A DNA stretch of 64,000 bases from Morganella morganii (GTDB taxonomy: Bacteria; Pseudomonadota; Gammaproteobacteria; Enterobacterales; Enterobacteriaceae), in contig NZ_CP066129.1 in the NCBI RefSeq assembly GCF_019242955.1, positions 1,736,001 through 1,800,000 of the forward strand, read 5' to 3'. Position 1 is the stretch's first letter. Each line of letters begins with the position of its first letter. The notes beneath the pieces were generated by a model. That model was not told the origin of the DNA, searched no databases, and saw only the letters and a program-made list of their open reading frames with translations. A program made the position numbers and the translations under genes. This document shows positions 41,847 through 51,982 of this stretch, piece by piece.

Positions 41847-44800
41847 ATGGCAAACGTCGGTGAAATCGTATATCAGGTGCAGATGGATGTTGCTCAGTTG
41901 CTGACATCACAGCGTCAACTGGATCAGCGGCTGCGGAATATGGAAGGCAGATTTAACCGCACAACGACCGCCGTCAATGGCACTGAGCGCTCAATGGCCT
42001 CGCTGTCGCGGGTTGCCGCATCTCTGACTGCTTACTGGTCTGTGTCAGCCGTTACCAGCTACGCGGAAGCTTGGACGGCGCTGAATAACAAACTCGTCAA
42101 CTCCATAAAGACCGGAGAGACGCTGGCTGTGGTGAATCAGCGCGTGTTTGATATTGCTCAGAACAGTCGTTCAAGCCTTGACGGTATCGCAACGCTGTAT
42201 TCACGACTGGAAAGAGCGATGCGCAGTGCCGGGCTCAGTGGCGAAGAGTTAGGGCAGATAACCACCACTATCTCAAAGGCAATGACCGTTTCAGGTGCCA
42301 CAGCAGCAGAATCAGAAGGTGCACTTGTCCAGTTATCACAGGCACTGGCATCTGGTGTACTGCGCGGGCAGGAATTTAACTCAATGAGTGAACAGGCTCC
42401 GGCACTGATGAAAGGACTTGCGGATTCACTGGGTGTCAGCATCGGCAAGCTGAGAGCGATGGCCGCAGAAGGCAAATTAACCACGGATGTACTGTTAAAA
42501 GCATTCCGCGAAATGGGACCAGCTATTGAAAAGGAGTTTGCGAATACAACACAAACAATGTCGCAGTCTCTTCAGATCGCCAGCAATAATATTACTAAAT
42601 TTTTTGGCGAAAACACCACTGTTAAGACATTTATAAACATCTTCAACGACGCTACCGTATCTGCCAGCAACAATCTGGAATCACTGACTAACGTATTGCT
42701 TATTGCAGCCGGTGTCATGGGGTCTAGATATGTTGGAGCTCTTACGCTATCAGCTACCGCTCAGGCAAAGAAAGTTAAAGAGACACTTGCCGGTATGGCG
42801 GCGACAAAACAAGCGGTCAGAGTTGAGATCGAAGCCGCCACGGCAACCATCAACAGAATTGCAACTGAGAAGACTCTGGCTGTGACAGTTCAGCAGTCGC
42901 TGGGTGCGCAGCTGGCAGCAGCCACTACTGAAGCGCAGAGAACCAGAATTCGCCGTGAATTGGCAGTAAACTCAGCAGTAATAACAGGATTAACACAGCA
43001 GGAAACCGTAGCCACAAATAGTCTCGCTGCGGCACAGAACAGACTTAATGTTGCAAGTGGGTTGGCAAGCAAAGCTCTATCCTTGATTGGTGGACCGGTT
43101 GGTGCTGCGATGTTGGCCGGAGCCGCTGTGTATTATTTTTTCCAAAAAGCTGAAGAAGCAAAAAGATCAGCACAAGAGTTTGCTGATTCACTAAATGAAT
43201 TGCGTGCCAGCATGGATAAAATGTCTCGCACCGAACTGGCAGCAAAAATAGCAGATGCCAGGGACGAGCTCGAAGTTCTGACGGATGCTCAGCGCTCTGC
43301 AGAGCAGGAGGTTAAAAATCTCAAAACAGCATACAAAGCATATTCTGATGGGGTATTACACTTTGGCAGTACCCAGAAGAACCTCGAAATAATATCCAGA
43401 AAATTAGCAAAAGCAGAAGCCAATCTTGAGCGCGTGCAAAATGACAGAAGCAAGACTGTGAATTTTATCAGTGCAGCGCAAGCGAAGTTAAACGGGGAAT
43501 TGTTGCAGGGCGAGGAGCTGCTAAAGCGAGATGCGAGTACTTTGCTACCTAATGCCGGAGCAGCACTTCGCGCTTACGGGCTTGACCTTGACGGAGCCAC
43601 AAAAGCAAAACAAAAGTTCAATTCAGCAAGCCTGAAAGTTGAATGGTCAGATGCTGGCGCTGACATGAAAAAGACGCTTGAACGTGAAATTGAAATGGCT
43701 GGAGCGAAGGATGACGTAGTAAGACGTCAATTACAGGTCAAGTATTATGTTGAAGATAAAGGGATATCAGAGCAGGAAGCTGAAAAACTTGCTGAATTAG
43801 CTGCTAAAGCTGGCGAGGCAAGCGAAGCCAAAAAAACCGGTATTAAAATATCAAGGGAGGCGGTATCCGAAGCAAAAAAAAGAAGCAACAGAAGCGGAAA
43901 AACTCAAACAGAAGATAACAGACCTGGCTAATGCGACGAAGGTTGCAGAGCTGGAAACAAAAGGGCTGTCCCGCGAGGCTGCAATTCTTGAAGCAGTACA
44001 GAAGCTTGGTTCAAAAGCTAATTCCGCTCAGATCGCCGAAGTTACAGCACTGGCCGGTAAAGAGTACGACCTTACGCAGAAAATCAAAGACCGAAAAGAG
44101 GCTTTTGAGCAAAACCCTCAGGCAAAAGTTGATCAGGACATCAAACATGCCGGTGAGCAGCTTGAACGGCAACTGAAAGGCAACCTCATCACCGAGGAGC
44201 AGTATCAGAAACGCAGCATTGAGTTAAAAGCGGAACACGCCAGAAAAACGGCGGAGATAAATGCGAAATCAGCCGTCACTCCTGTTCAGGATATGATGGC
44301 TCAGGTTGATCCTGTTCAGGCGCTGGCTAATGAGCACGCTCAGAAGTTGGCACTGATTAAAAATTTTGAAAATCAGAAAGTTATTACGGCACAGCAAAGT
44401 CTTGCGCTGATAAATGCAGCAAACACTGAGTATGAGGAAGCAAGACTGAATGCTCAGTGGGAAATCTGGCGTAATCAGAGTCAGGCCAATCAGTTTCTCG
44501 CAGATGGTCTTGATGCTCTCGGTCAGCGCTCATCCAACGTACTGACAGGGCTTATTACCGGCGCACAGAGTCTTAATGATGCATTCCGTAATGTAGCATC
44601 AACCATTGTTGATGAGGCTGTAGGGGCGTTAGTTCAGATGGGGATGCAGCAGATTAAAAATATGGTTGTTGGTGAGGCCATGTCAACAGCAGCGCAGGCA
44701 TCTACTGTTGCTCAGGCCGTGGCAGCACAGTCAGCATGGGCTCCAGCGGCAATGAGTGCTGCTATTGCAACGATGGGAGCGGCGGTTACAGCCGGTTCAG

Positions 44801-45171
44801 CGTCTTACATGTCAGCCATGGCGGCAAGTAAAACAATGGCTGTCGCCGGTGCCCGTTATAACGGTGGCCCCGTTGACGCTAACAAAATGTATCGCGTTGG
44901 TGAGAACGGGCAGCCTGAAATATTCAAGGCATCGAACGGTCATCAGTACATGATCCCCGGTGACAGCGGAAAAGTAATCAGTAACCGGCAGATGGGTGGC
45001 GATGGTGGTGTCAGCATGGGGGATATGTACTTCAATTTTCAGGTTCAGGCTCCCAATGGCATGACAGAAAAGGAAGCAACAATGATAACCAGGATGGTTA
45101 AAGGTACTGTATATGACGTTCTGATGACAGAAATCAGAAGCGGTGCAATACAAGGTAATCAGCGCTATTAA
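41847..45171 (+). pseudogene. Tape measure protein, interrupted by a frameshift
   Basis: Determines tail length and helps DNA delivery. The first frame runs 694 codons to 43931 with an N-terminal TMP region (SLSRVAASLTAYWSVSAVTS, QALASGVLRGQEFNSMSEQA), membrane-like GGPVGAAMLAGAAVYYFF and long coiled coils. After an A8 run (43874-43881) the +1 frame continues without break to 45171 (EATEAEKLKQKITDLANATK onward). Removing one A gives a single product of about 1107 residues. Either an error, a mutation, or slippage. Confidence 0.88.
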
Positions 45172-45172
45172 C

Positions 45173-45197
45173 AGCCACCAGTACGGTGGCTTTTTTA
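45173..45197 (+). terminator. Terminator after tape measure gene
   Basis: AGCCACC-agtac-GGTGGCT with six T's. Confidence 0.7.
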
Positions 45198-45210
45198 ATG
45201 GAACCGATAA

Positions 45211-45540
45211 ATGGATGAATTTAAATGGCGTCCTGAGGATGCCTGCCAAATTAATAATGAACCGAAGGTCAGGGTTGCAAAATTCGGCAATGGCTACGAG
45301 CAGAGAGCCAAAGACGGAATCAATAATCAGCTTAAAACATATAACCTGGCATTCATCAAACCGGTTTCTGTCGGACGTGAAATAGATAATTTTCTCAGTC
45401 AGCGTGGGGCCGTGGAATCATTCCTGTGGCTGACAGGGGATGACAAAACCCTGCGGACATTCGTGTGCCGTAACTGGCAGGTAACGAGGAAACAGTCTGT
45501 CTGGCAGATTGATTGTGTATTTGAGGAGGTGGTTGCGTGA
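45211..45540 (+). CDS. Minor tail protein M-like
   Basis: 109 residues, phage minor tail family (lambda gpM). VRVAKFGNGYEQRAKDGINN is the typical N-terminal motif, followed by FLSQRGAVESFLWLTGDDK. A tail-tip component. Overlaps the L-like gene by 4 bp. Confidence 0.85.
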   Translation: MDEFKWRPEDACQINNEPKVRVAKFGNGYEQRAKDGINNQLKTYNLAFIKPVSVGREIDNFLSQRGAVESFLWLTGDDKTLRTFVCRNWQVTRKQSVWQIDCVFEEVVA

Positions 45541-46235
45541 GAGATATTCCGGCAGATATGCGGATTGCGGTTACTCAGATTGAACAATCAGCAATGCTTG
45601 ATTTGTATGAGGTGGATTTAAGTCGCTTCGGCGGGAATGTATACCGCTTTCATGACGGAATGAACGGCCTGTTGAAACCGGTGATTTGGCAGGGTAACCG
45701 ATATGATCCGTATCCGGTTCAGGTAACCGGACTCAGCATGACAGCGCAGGGAGCGTCAGCAAGGCCGAAGATGACATTCGCCAACATTGATGGGTTGCTG
45801 ACTGCAATCAATAACGATTATGACGACGCACTGGGGGCGATTGTTACCAGACGGCAGGTTATGGAGCAATATCTTGATGCGGTAAATTTTCCGGATGGAA
45901 ACAATCAGGCAGATCCGTCCCGTGAGGCTGTACAGAAATTTGTTATTGAGCAACGTGAAAATTCAGACTCAGATTTCGTTACATATGTGCTGGCGCTGCC
46001 GACAGAAACAGATAATGCACAAATTCCCGCCCGGGTTATTCAGGCTGATATATGCCCGTGGCGATATCGTGGACAGGATTGCGGATATGACGGGCCTCCT
46101 GTCGCAGACGAAAAGGATCAGCCGACCAATGAACCGACAAAAGATCAGTGCTCTCATAAGTACCGTGGCTGCAAACTTCGCCACTCCTCAGTATTGCCGT
46201 TCGGTGGGTTTCTCGGCTCCAACAAACTAGGTTAA
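45537..46235 (+). CDS. Minor tail protein L-like
   Basis: 232 residues, lambda gpL family. The C-terminal quarter has four cysteines (ICPWRYRGQDCGYDGPP, DQCSHKYRGCKLRH), the Fe-S cluster ligands of gpL. N-terminal VDLSRFGGNVYRFHDG is the tail-hub domain. Part of the compact M-L-K-I-J set. Confidence 0.88.
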   Translation: MRDIPADMRIAVTQIEQSAMLDLYEVDLSRFGGNVYRFHDGMNGLLKPVIWQGNRYDPYPVQVTGLSMTAQGASARPKMTFANIDGLLTAINNDYDDALGAIVTRRQVMEQYLDAVNFPDGNNQADPSREAVQKFVIEQRENSDSDFVTYVLALPTETDNAQIPARVIQADICPWRYRGQDCGYDGPPVADEKDQPTNEPTKDQCSHKYRGCKLRHSSVLPFGGFLGSNKLG

Positions 46236-46238
46236 CCC

Positions 46239-46952
46239 ATGATTGAAAGTAACATTATCGCACATGCAACAACGGAAGGTGTGAGGGAGTCGTGTGGGCT
46301 GGTTTCAGGAGGAATTTATTTCCCGTGTACCAATATTCACCCTGACCCGGAAAATTATTTTGAAATCAGCTCAGAGGAATGGCTGAGAGCTGAGAGTCAT
46401 GCAGAAGTGGAAGCTGTCGTGCACAGTCATCCGGCTGGACTGCCATTTTTAAGCGCGGGCGACAGGGATATGCAGGTTAAAACCGGATTACCGTGGTGGC
46501 TCGTTTGTGATGACCGGTTACTGAAATTTAATCCTGTTCCGCGATTGCTGGGGCGTGAGTTTAATCACGGTGTGCAGGACTGCTACAGCATTATCCGGGA
46601 TGCTTACCATTTGTGCGGCATCAGTCTTGATAACTTTGAGCGACATGATAATTGGTGGTACACCGGTGACAATCTGTATCTGGATAACATTTCCGGACAG
46701 GGTTTTTATCAGGTTGATGAAGTACAGGATGGCGACGTTATTCTTATCTGCCTGGGTACATCAAAACCTTGTCATGCAGCGCTATATATCGGTAATCAGG
46801 AGATTCTTCATCATCGCCCTGATCGTTTGAGTAAGCGGGATGTTTACGGTGGCTACTGGTTTAAATTCACACACAGCATATGGAGGCACAAACAGTGGTC
46901 AGACTACAGTTTGCTGGCTATTTACGCCGATATGGACGCCGGTTTGAATTAG
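46239..46952 (+). CDS. Tail assembly protein K-like (JAMM + NlpC/P60)
   Basis: 237 residues in two domains. The JAMM metalloprotease motif is HSHPAGLPFLSAGDRD near residues 66-81. The NlpC/P60 domain has the catalytic Cys in HGVQDCYSIIRDAY and His in PCHAALYIG. Thought to process tail-tip proteins or cut peptidoglycan. Overlaps the I-like gene by 73 bp. Confidence 0.88.
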   Translation: MIESNIIAHATTEGVRESCGLVSGGIYFPCTNIHPDPENYFEISSEEWLRAESHAEVEAVVHSHPAGLPFLSAGDRDMQVKTGLPWWLVCDDRLLKFNPVPRLLGREFNHGVQDCYSIIRDAYHLCGISLDNFERHDNWWYTGDNLYLDNISGQGFYQVDEVQDGDVILICLGTSKPCHAALYIGNQEILHHRPDRLSKRDVYGGYWFKFTHSIWRHKQWSDYSLLAIYADMDAGLN

Positions 46953-47461
46953 AGGTCAGCAGTGCAGGTGAGGCGTTAAGATGTCTGTGTTATCAGATTG
47001 ACGGATTAAAACGGGAAATAAACCGTGGGCAGTTCAGGGTACGCGTTGCCGGTCATGATATGACTGAGGACTGCATAGTGGCAGGATTAAACACCCCACT
47101 TAATGATAATGATGTTATCACGATAGTGCCGGTTATAGGTGGCGCAAAATCAGGTGGCTTCCTTGGCATTATCGGCGGCGCAGCGTTAATTGCCGGGGCA
47201 TTCTTTATTCCGGGCGGTTTTCTGGCAACGATGACATCGACGGCTATGTTTGCTGCCGGTGTCGGGATAGCGGCAGCAGGGGTGGCAACGATGCTGACAA
47301 GAACACCGGGCGCACCAAATTTCAGTGAAGGCAATTCAGAAAGTAACCAGTATTTCAGCTCACTTTCCAACAGAATCGGGCAAGGATATCCCGTTCCGCT
47401 TTGTTATGGAGAGATGGTGGTTGGCTCAAATGTGATTTCACAGGGGTTGGAGACAGTATAA
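46880..47461 (+). CDS. Tail assembly protein I-like
   Basis: 193 residues, lambda gpI family. An N-terminal ubiquitin-like fold is followed by a Gly/Ala-rich hydrophobic segment (GGFLGIIGGAALIAGAFF). The long overlap with K in a different frame is normal in lambda-type tails. Ends directly at the J start. Confidence 0.82.
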   Translation: MEAQTVVRLQFAGYLRRYGRRFELEVSSAGEALRCLCYQIDGLKREINRGQFRVRVAGHDMTEDCIVAGLNTPLNDNDVITIVPVIGGAKSGGFLGIIGGAALIAGAFFIPGGFLATMTSTAMFAAGVGIAAAGVATMLTRTPGAPNFSEGNSESNQYFSSLSNRIGQGYPVPLCYGEMVVGSNVISQGLETV

Positions 47462-50400
47462 ATGGGCAAAGGTGGTGGCGGCGGAAGCACGCCGAATCTG
47501 GTTGATGACAACCTGAAAAATAAGCAATTTCTCAACATTATTGATTTGGTGTCAGAAGGTCCTATAGAAGGACCGGTTGGCGGAATGCAGGGATTCCTGC
47601 TGAACGGAACGCCTATAGTCGATAAACAAGGTAATCCGAATATTCGCGGGGTCGAGGTTCAGTGGAGATCGGGTACGCAGTCTCAGTCTCCGCTCGATGG
47701 TTTCCCGTTTGTTGAGAAAGAAATACCTGTAAACGTGGAAGTGAAAAAAGAAACACCGATATTGCGTACGGTATCTGATCAGGAAGTCGATCGCATTCGC
47801 TTTACATTAGGTGTTTCGGCGCTGGTAAAACAGGACAACAAAGGCAACCAGGAAAACACTTCTGTTCAGATGCTTGTCGAGATTAATGTTGGCAGCGGAT
47901 GGGTGACAGAAAAAACAATCACAATAGGTCCCGGGAAAATAAGTGGTCAGTACCTTGAATCACATATTATTAACGCGCCAAAGCAAAAGCCGTTTCAGAT
48001 AAGAGTATCGCGCCTCACTGATGACAGTAAAAGTGACCTTCTTAAAAACGGGACGGTGTGGGCCAGCTATACAGAAATTACGGATGCTAAATTTTCATAC
48101 CCAAACTCCGCTGTGGTTGGTATGCGCATTGATAAATCTCAGTATGGTGACACGCCTAAACGTACATATCATATCAAAGGGCTGATTGTTCAGGTCCCGG
48201 ATAATTATGACCCGGAAACCCGCAGCTATAACGGTATATGGACGGGGAGGTTTAAGCCTGCATGGACAGACAATCCCGCATGGATTTTTTACGATCTGGT
48301 GACCAATGAGCGTTACGGGATTGGTTCCGTGATGGGGCGTTTTGGTTGTGACCGGTTTGCTTTGTATGCGATAGCCAGGTATTGCGATGAAATGGTTTCG
48401 GATGGGTTTGGCGGCAAAGAGCCACGATTTACTTTCAATGCCTATATTACCTCACAGCGGAAAGCGAAAGACGTTATTGATGATTTGGCATCCGTATTTC
48501 GCGGAATGCCTTTATGGGATGGAGTGCAGTTAACCTGCTTTCAGGACAGGCCCGCAGATCCGGAATGGACATACACAAACTCAAATGTTATCGGCGGGAA
48601 ATTCAATTATACATCAACAGCTAAAAGTGCAAGGCATAATGCAGTTGAAGTTTCATGGATTAACCCGGATAACGGCTGGAAGGAAGAGAGGGAGTTTATA
48701 CAGGATGATGGTCAGATCATAAGATTTGGCGGACTGAATGTTAAGAAAGTAACGGCTTTCGGTTGCACCAGCAGGGGGCAGGCTCATCGTGTTGGTAAAT
48801 GGATTCTGGAAACAGAGAAGCTTGAGACTGAAAGTGTAACATTCACGACTTTCAGGGAGGGTATTAATTGTCTTCCGGGTGACATCATTGAAATAGCGGA
48901 TGATTCATTTGCGGGTTCAAAAGTCGGTGGCCGGGTTTTAGATGTTGTTGGCAGCAGAGTAAAAACAGATGCACCTATAAAATGGTCTTCTGGTGATAAG
49001 GGATATTTTGCGTACCTCGGCGGCAGCGGGAAGTTCATCAGAACAGAAATATCATCAGTAGATGGCGATATTGTTATCCTGAAGAGCGAACCAGCCGGAC
49101 TGCAAAAATTCGGTGTGTTTTCTGTATCGAAAAACACGCTGATTACGCGAATGTTCCGGGTACTGACTATTACTGAAGATAAAGACGGTAACTATCAGTT
49201 TAACTGTATTCTCCATGAACCAAAAAAGGAGCACATTGTTGATGATGGTGTTAATTTCACCGGCAATCCGCCTGCACAAAATACGGTTCGAATCCCTGAC
49301 ATTGAACGCCTTTCCGTAGCTTATATCAATGACAGCTCTCAGGTTCAGGCCAGAGTTATGTGGGCCATGGCAACCGCTAACCGCAATATTTCTTACGTTG
49401 TTTCTGTTTATAAAGATGACAAGGTTGTCTTTACTGGTGAAACGTCTGATCTTGAATATTATTTCAACGGATTGGCTGCTGGGAAATATCTGGTTGGCGT
49501 ACGCGGCAAAGATAAAAATGGAATGCTGGGAAGCGAATCGAAAGTGCAGATGGTTATTGGTGCACCAGCGGCCCCTTCGTTTATCAGAGTTGAGTCAGGC
49601 TTCTTTGAGGTGAAATTGATACCACATATCAGTGCTCCGCATACACTGAATACTGAGTTTGAATTTTGGTTTTCCGGCGAGCAAAGAATCACCAACATTA
49701 ATAACATTGAACAGAAGGCTGAATTCCTTGGCAGAGCAAAAGTGTGGTCAAAAGGTCAGTTAAAGCCCGGACATGATTACTGGTTTTATATCCGAAGTAT
49801 TAATGAGTATGGTAAGTCTCATTTTATTGAAGAAAAAGGTCAGTCCAATAACCATGCGGATGAAATATTCGATGTAGTGCAAAAAGAGCTCGAAGACTCA
49901 GCCATCATTAAAGACCTGCAGTCTCAGGCGAATGATAACTTCGAGGCCATTATCAACAACGCCAATAACGTTTACGGTCAGTGGGGTTACTGGCAGCGTG
50001 AAAACGGTGCGATGAAAGCAGAAATCATCGAAGTCCGCAACTACACGGTTACGGAAACAACGGCACTTGCAGAGAAACTGGACGCGGTACAGGTTAAAGC
50101 AGAAGACGGACTGGCGCTGGCGCAGAACTCCATCCGCGCGCAGTGGGATATGGCATCCGGTCAGGCATCCGTGGTCCACGATATGAAAGTCCGGATCCGT
50201 TATAACGGTGAGGATTATTCCGCCGGTATGGTGATCGGGGCTGAGCTGAAAGGTGGTCAGGTGAACACCCTTATCGGTTTTAACGCTCAGCAGTTTGCGT
50301 TTTATAATCCGGTGAAAAAATCGATGGACATGTTCATGTACATGAAGGACGGACAGGTCTTTATGCGTGAGGCGTTCATTAATCAGACATGGCTTAACAG

Positions 50401-50596
50401 TGTGGTTGTCACTGACAAAATGCAGTCGGAGAACTATGTGCCGGGTAAACAGGGTTTTATTCTGGATGCAAAGGCTAATAAATTTGAGTTCTTTGACGGA
50501 ACAACAACAAACGGTACCGGTATTACAGCGGGCGGTATTAAAGTATATGACAATAACCGGCTGACGGTCATTATTGGTGATATATCGGGGTATTAA
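47462..50596 (+). CDS. Tail tip / host specificity protein J-like
   Basis: 1044 residues, slightly shorter than lambda J (1132). N-terminal MGKGGGGGSTPNLVDDNLKN and IIDLVSEGPIEGPVG are hallmark; tail-hub and FNIII-like domains follow. The C-terminal part (from QWGYWQRENGAMKAE) matches the central-fibre region shared with other siphophages. It contacts the receptor and triggers DNA release. Confidence 0.93.
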   Translation: MGKGGGGGSTPNLVDDNLKNKQFLNIIDLVSEGPIEGPVGGMQGFLLNGTPIVDKQGNPNIRGVEVQWRSGTQSQSPLDGFPFVEKEIPVNVEVKKETPILRTVSDQEVDRIRFTLGVSALVKQDNKGNQENTSVQMLVEINVGSGWVTEKTITIGPGKISGQYLESHIINAPKQKPFQIRVSRLTDDSKSDLLKNGTVWASYTEITDAKFSYPNSAVVGMRIDKSQYGDTPKRTYHIKGLIVQVPDNYDPETRSYNGIWTGRFKPAWTDNPAWIFYDLVTNERYGIGSVMGRFGCDRFALYAIARYCDEMVSDGFGGKEPRFTFNAYITSQRKAKDVIDDLASVFRGMPLWDGVQLTCFQDRPADPEWTYTNSNVIGGKFNYTSTAKSARHNAVEVSWINPDNGWKEEREFIQDDGQIIRFGGLNVKKVTAFGCTSRGQAHRVGKWILETEKLETESVTFTTFREGINCLPGDIIEIADDSFAGSKVGGRVLDVVGSRVKTDAPIKWSSGDKGYFAYLGGSGKFIRTEISSVDGDIVILKSEPAGLQKFGVFSVSKNTLITRMFRVLTITEDKDGNYQFNCILHEPKKEHIVDDGVNFTGNPPAQNTVRIPDIERLSVAYINDSSQVQARVMWAMATANRNISYVVSVYKDDKVVFTGETSDLEYYFNGLAAGKYLVGVRGKDKNGMLGSESKVQMVIGAPAAPSFIRVESGFFEVKLIPHISAPHTLNTEFEFWFSGEQRITNINNIEQKAEFLGRAKVWSKGQLKPGHDYWFYIRSINEYGKSHFIEEKGQSNNHADEIFDVVQKELEDSAIIKDLQSQANDNFEAIINNANNVYGQWGYWQRENGAMKAEIIEVRNYTVTETTALAEKLDAVQVKAEDGLALAQNSIRAQWDMASGQASVVHDMKVRIRYNGEDYSAGMVIGAELKGGQVNTLIGFNAQQFAFYNPVKKSMDMFMYMKDGQVFMREAFINQTWLNSVVVTDKMQSENYVPGKQGFILDAKANKFEFFDGTTTNGTGITAGGIKVYDNNRLTVIIGDISGY

Positions 50597-50597
50597 T

Positions 50598-50918
50598 ATG
50601 GCTCACGGGATTATTGTATATGATGATCGCGGTAATAAAATATTAGATTCCGGTAAAAGACTCGGTCGGTTCGTCGGTTGGCATGATATTAATCCTGCAC
50701 CGGTCGGTCAGTTTAAATATAGCTGGGATCACCGGAACCTGCTCCCTATGGGGGAGATTTTCGTCTGGGTTAATCCGAGCTTTTGGTTCAATCATAACGG
50801 CTGGTGCGATTGCCGGGTTGAAAATGGCGTTATTATTTTTGAGGGTAATTTAAGGCGAAACGACGAACAGAGAGCTAGGGAAACTTATATGCGTATATTA
50901 TATGGTGTAAAATCATGA
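50598..50918 (+). CDS. Small tail-associated protein
   Basis: 106 residues from ATG 50598 (an in-frame start at 50574 lies inside J). MAHGIIVYDDRGNKILDSGK is typical of short proteins encoded after J. Trp-rich middle (FVWVNPSFWFNHNGWCDC). Overlaps the next start. Perhaps part of the tip fibre. Confidence 0.6.
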   Translation: MAHGIIVYDDRGNKILDSGKRLGRFVGWHDINPAPVGQFKYSWDHRNLLPMGEIFVWVNPSFWFNHNGWCDCRVENGVIIFEGNLRRNDEQRARETYMRILYGVKS

Positions 50919-51601
50919 AACACGGTTTTATATGTTTTGGTGACACCGGCCGGATGCAAATTGACGGTACTAATATAGCGTTAGGGTTAATCAGAAAGCA
51001 GTCATTTCATTGTCCGAAAGTACAGGATGCCGGACAGGGAACCATCAAAGAGGTTTATTTTCCTGCCAGAGTTCATCCGAAAACACAAATGATCGCAGCC
51101 AGAGCATCATTCTGGGTCAGAATAGGTGGTCAGGCGTTTGACAATACGAATAACAATGCTTTTGTCTCGATGCCTTTCCGCGACGGTCCCGGCGGAAATA
51201 TAGAAATCTGGGAGTTTGGCAACGCTCCTGTTAAGGTGCGTAATCAAAAAACGGGAATAGTTGTGATAAACCCGCTAACCAATCAGGTGGTATATAATAC
51301 TAACTGGGGCGTTGCAAATATACTGCATGTTCAGCGGCTTAAACTATGGCCTGATACAATGTGGTCTATGACAATGCCTAATAATGGTAATAACTGTGCA
51401 GTTGTATTTGGCGGTGGTGCTCAGAAAAGAACAAATTATGATGAATATATGGAATTCGAGTCTTATTTCTGGCGAATGAACGGTTCTAAACTGGAAGTAC
51501 GTCTGTTGGTTGATACGTATTCCAGACCGCATGCGTCACAATCTTTTGAATCATGTGATATACCGCTATATATAATGATAATAGATACAACGGGGATATA
51601 A
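50915..51601 (+). CDS. Hypothetical tail protein
   Basis: 228 residues with ATGA overlap. Beta-rich, no recognised motif (KHGFICFGDTGRMQIDGTNI at the start). Encoded between J and the tail fibre with its neighbour at 50598, so probably a distal tail component. Confidence 0.6.
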   Translation: MKHGFICFGDTGRMQIDGTNIALGLIRKQSFHCPKVQDAGQGTIKEVYFPARVHPKTQMIAARASFWVRIGGQAFDNTNNNAFVSMPFRDGPGGNIEIWEFGNAPVKVRNQKTGIVVINPLTNQVVYNTNWGVANILHVQRLKLWPDTMWSMTMPNNGNNCAVVFGGGAQKRTNYDEYMEFESYFWRMNGSKLEVRLLVDTYSRPHASQSFESCDIPLYIMIIDTTGI

Positions 51602-51603
51602 GA

Positions 51604-51870
51604 ATGAATATATCAAAATTAATCACATTAGCTTCAATAACCACGCTGACAGCCTGCAGTCATAACGTATACACCAAACCAGTGGATTGTACCGGGCATA
51701 TGTTTGAGGGGCTGGATAACCGGCATTACTCAGCTAAGCTGACAAAATATGCGCCGGACAGTAAACGGTTTTTCAGTACAGGTGATCCTGTTCTGGGTTT
51801 ACATGGCTGGATCCGCATGGATACGTTTGACAAAATTACATGTGTTAAAGGCAAGAGTACAGAGGACTGA
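51604..51870 (+). CDS. Phage lipoprotein, possible superinfection exclusion
   Basis: 88 residues. Signal peptide with lipobox LTAC (Cys18), then a short periplasmic domain with two further Cys. Small phage lipoproteins in this region (Cor of N15-like phages, T5 Llp) block outer-membrane receptors such as FhuA. That parallel is by type and position only. Confidence 0.6.
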   Translation: MNISKLITLASITTLTACSHNVYTKPVDCTGHMFEGLDNRHYSAKLTKYAPDSKRFFSTGDPVLGLHGWIRMDTFDKITCVKGKSTED

Positions 51871-51937
51871 TTATCGCCGTTACCGTCGCTTACTTCGATC
51901 CGCAAAACTAAAATCAAAATAAATAATCTCCTCCAAC

Positions 51938-51960
51938 AACCGCTCCGGCGGTTTTTTTTC
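51938..51960 (+). terminator. Terminator before tail fibre gene
   Basis: AACCGC-tccg-GCGGTT with eight T's. Confidence 0.8.
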
Positions 51961-51982
51961 GTCTGAAATTTAAGGAAACCCC

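Noticed and set aside
43931..44176. 81-codon frame after the first part of the tape measure gene
   Set aside because: It is out of frame with the continuing tape measure coding sequence and shows no independent signal.
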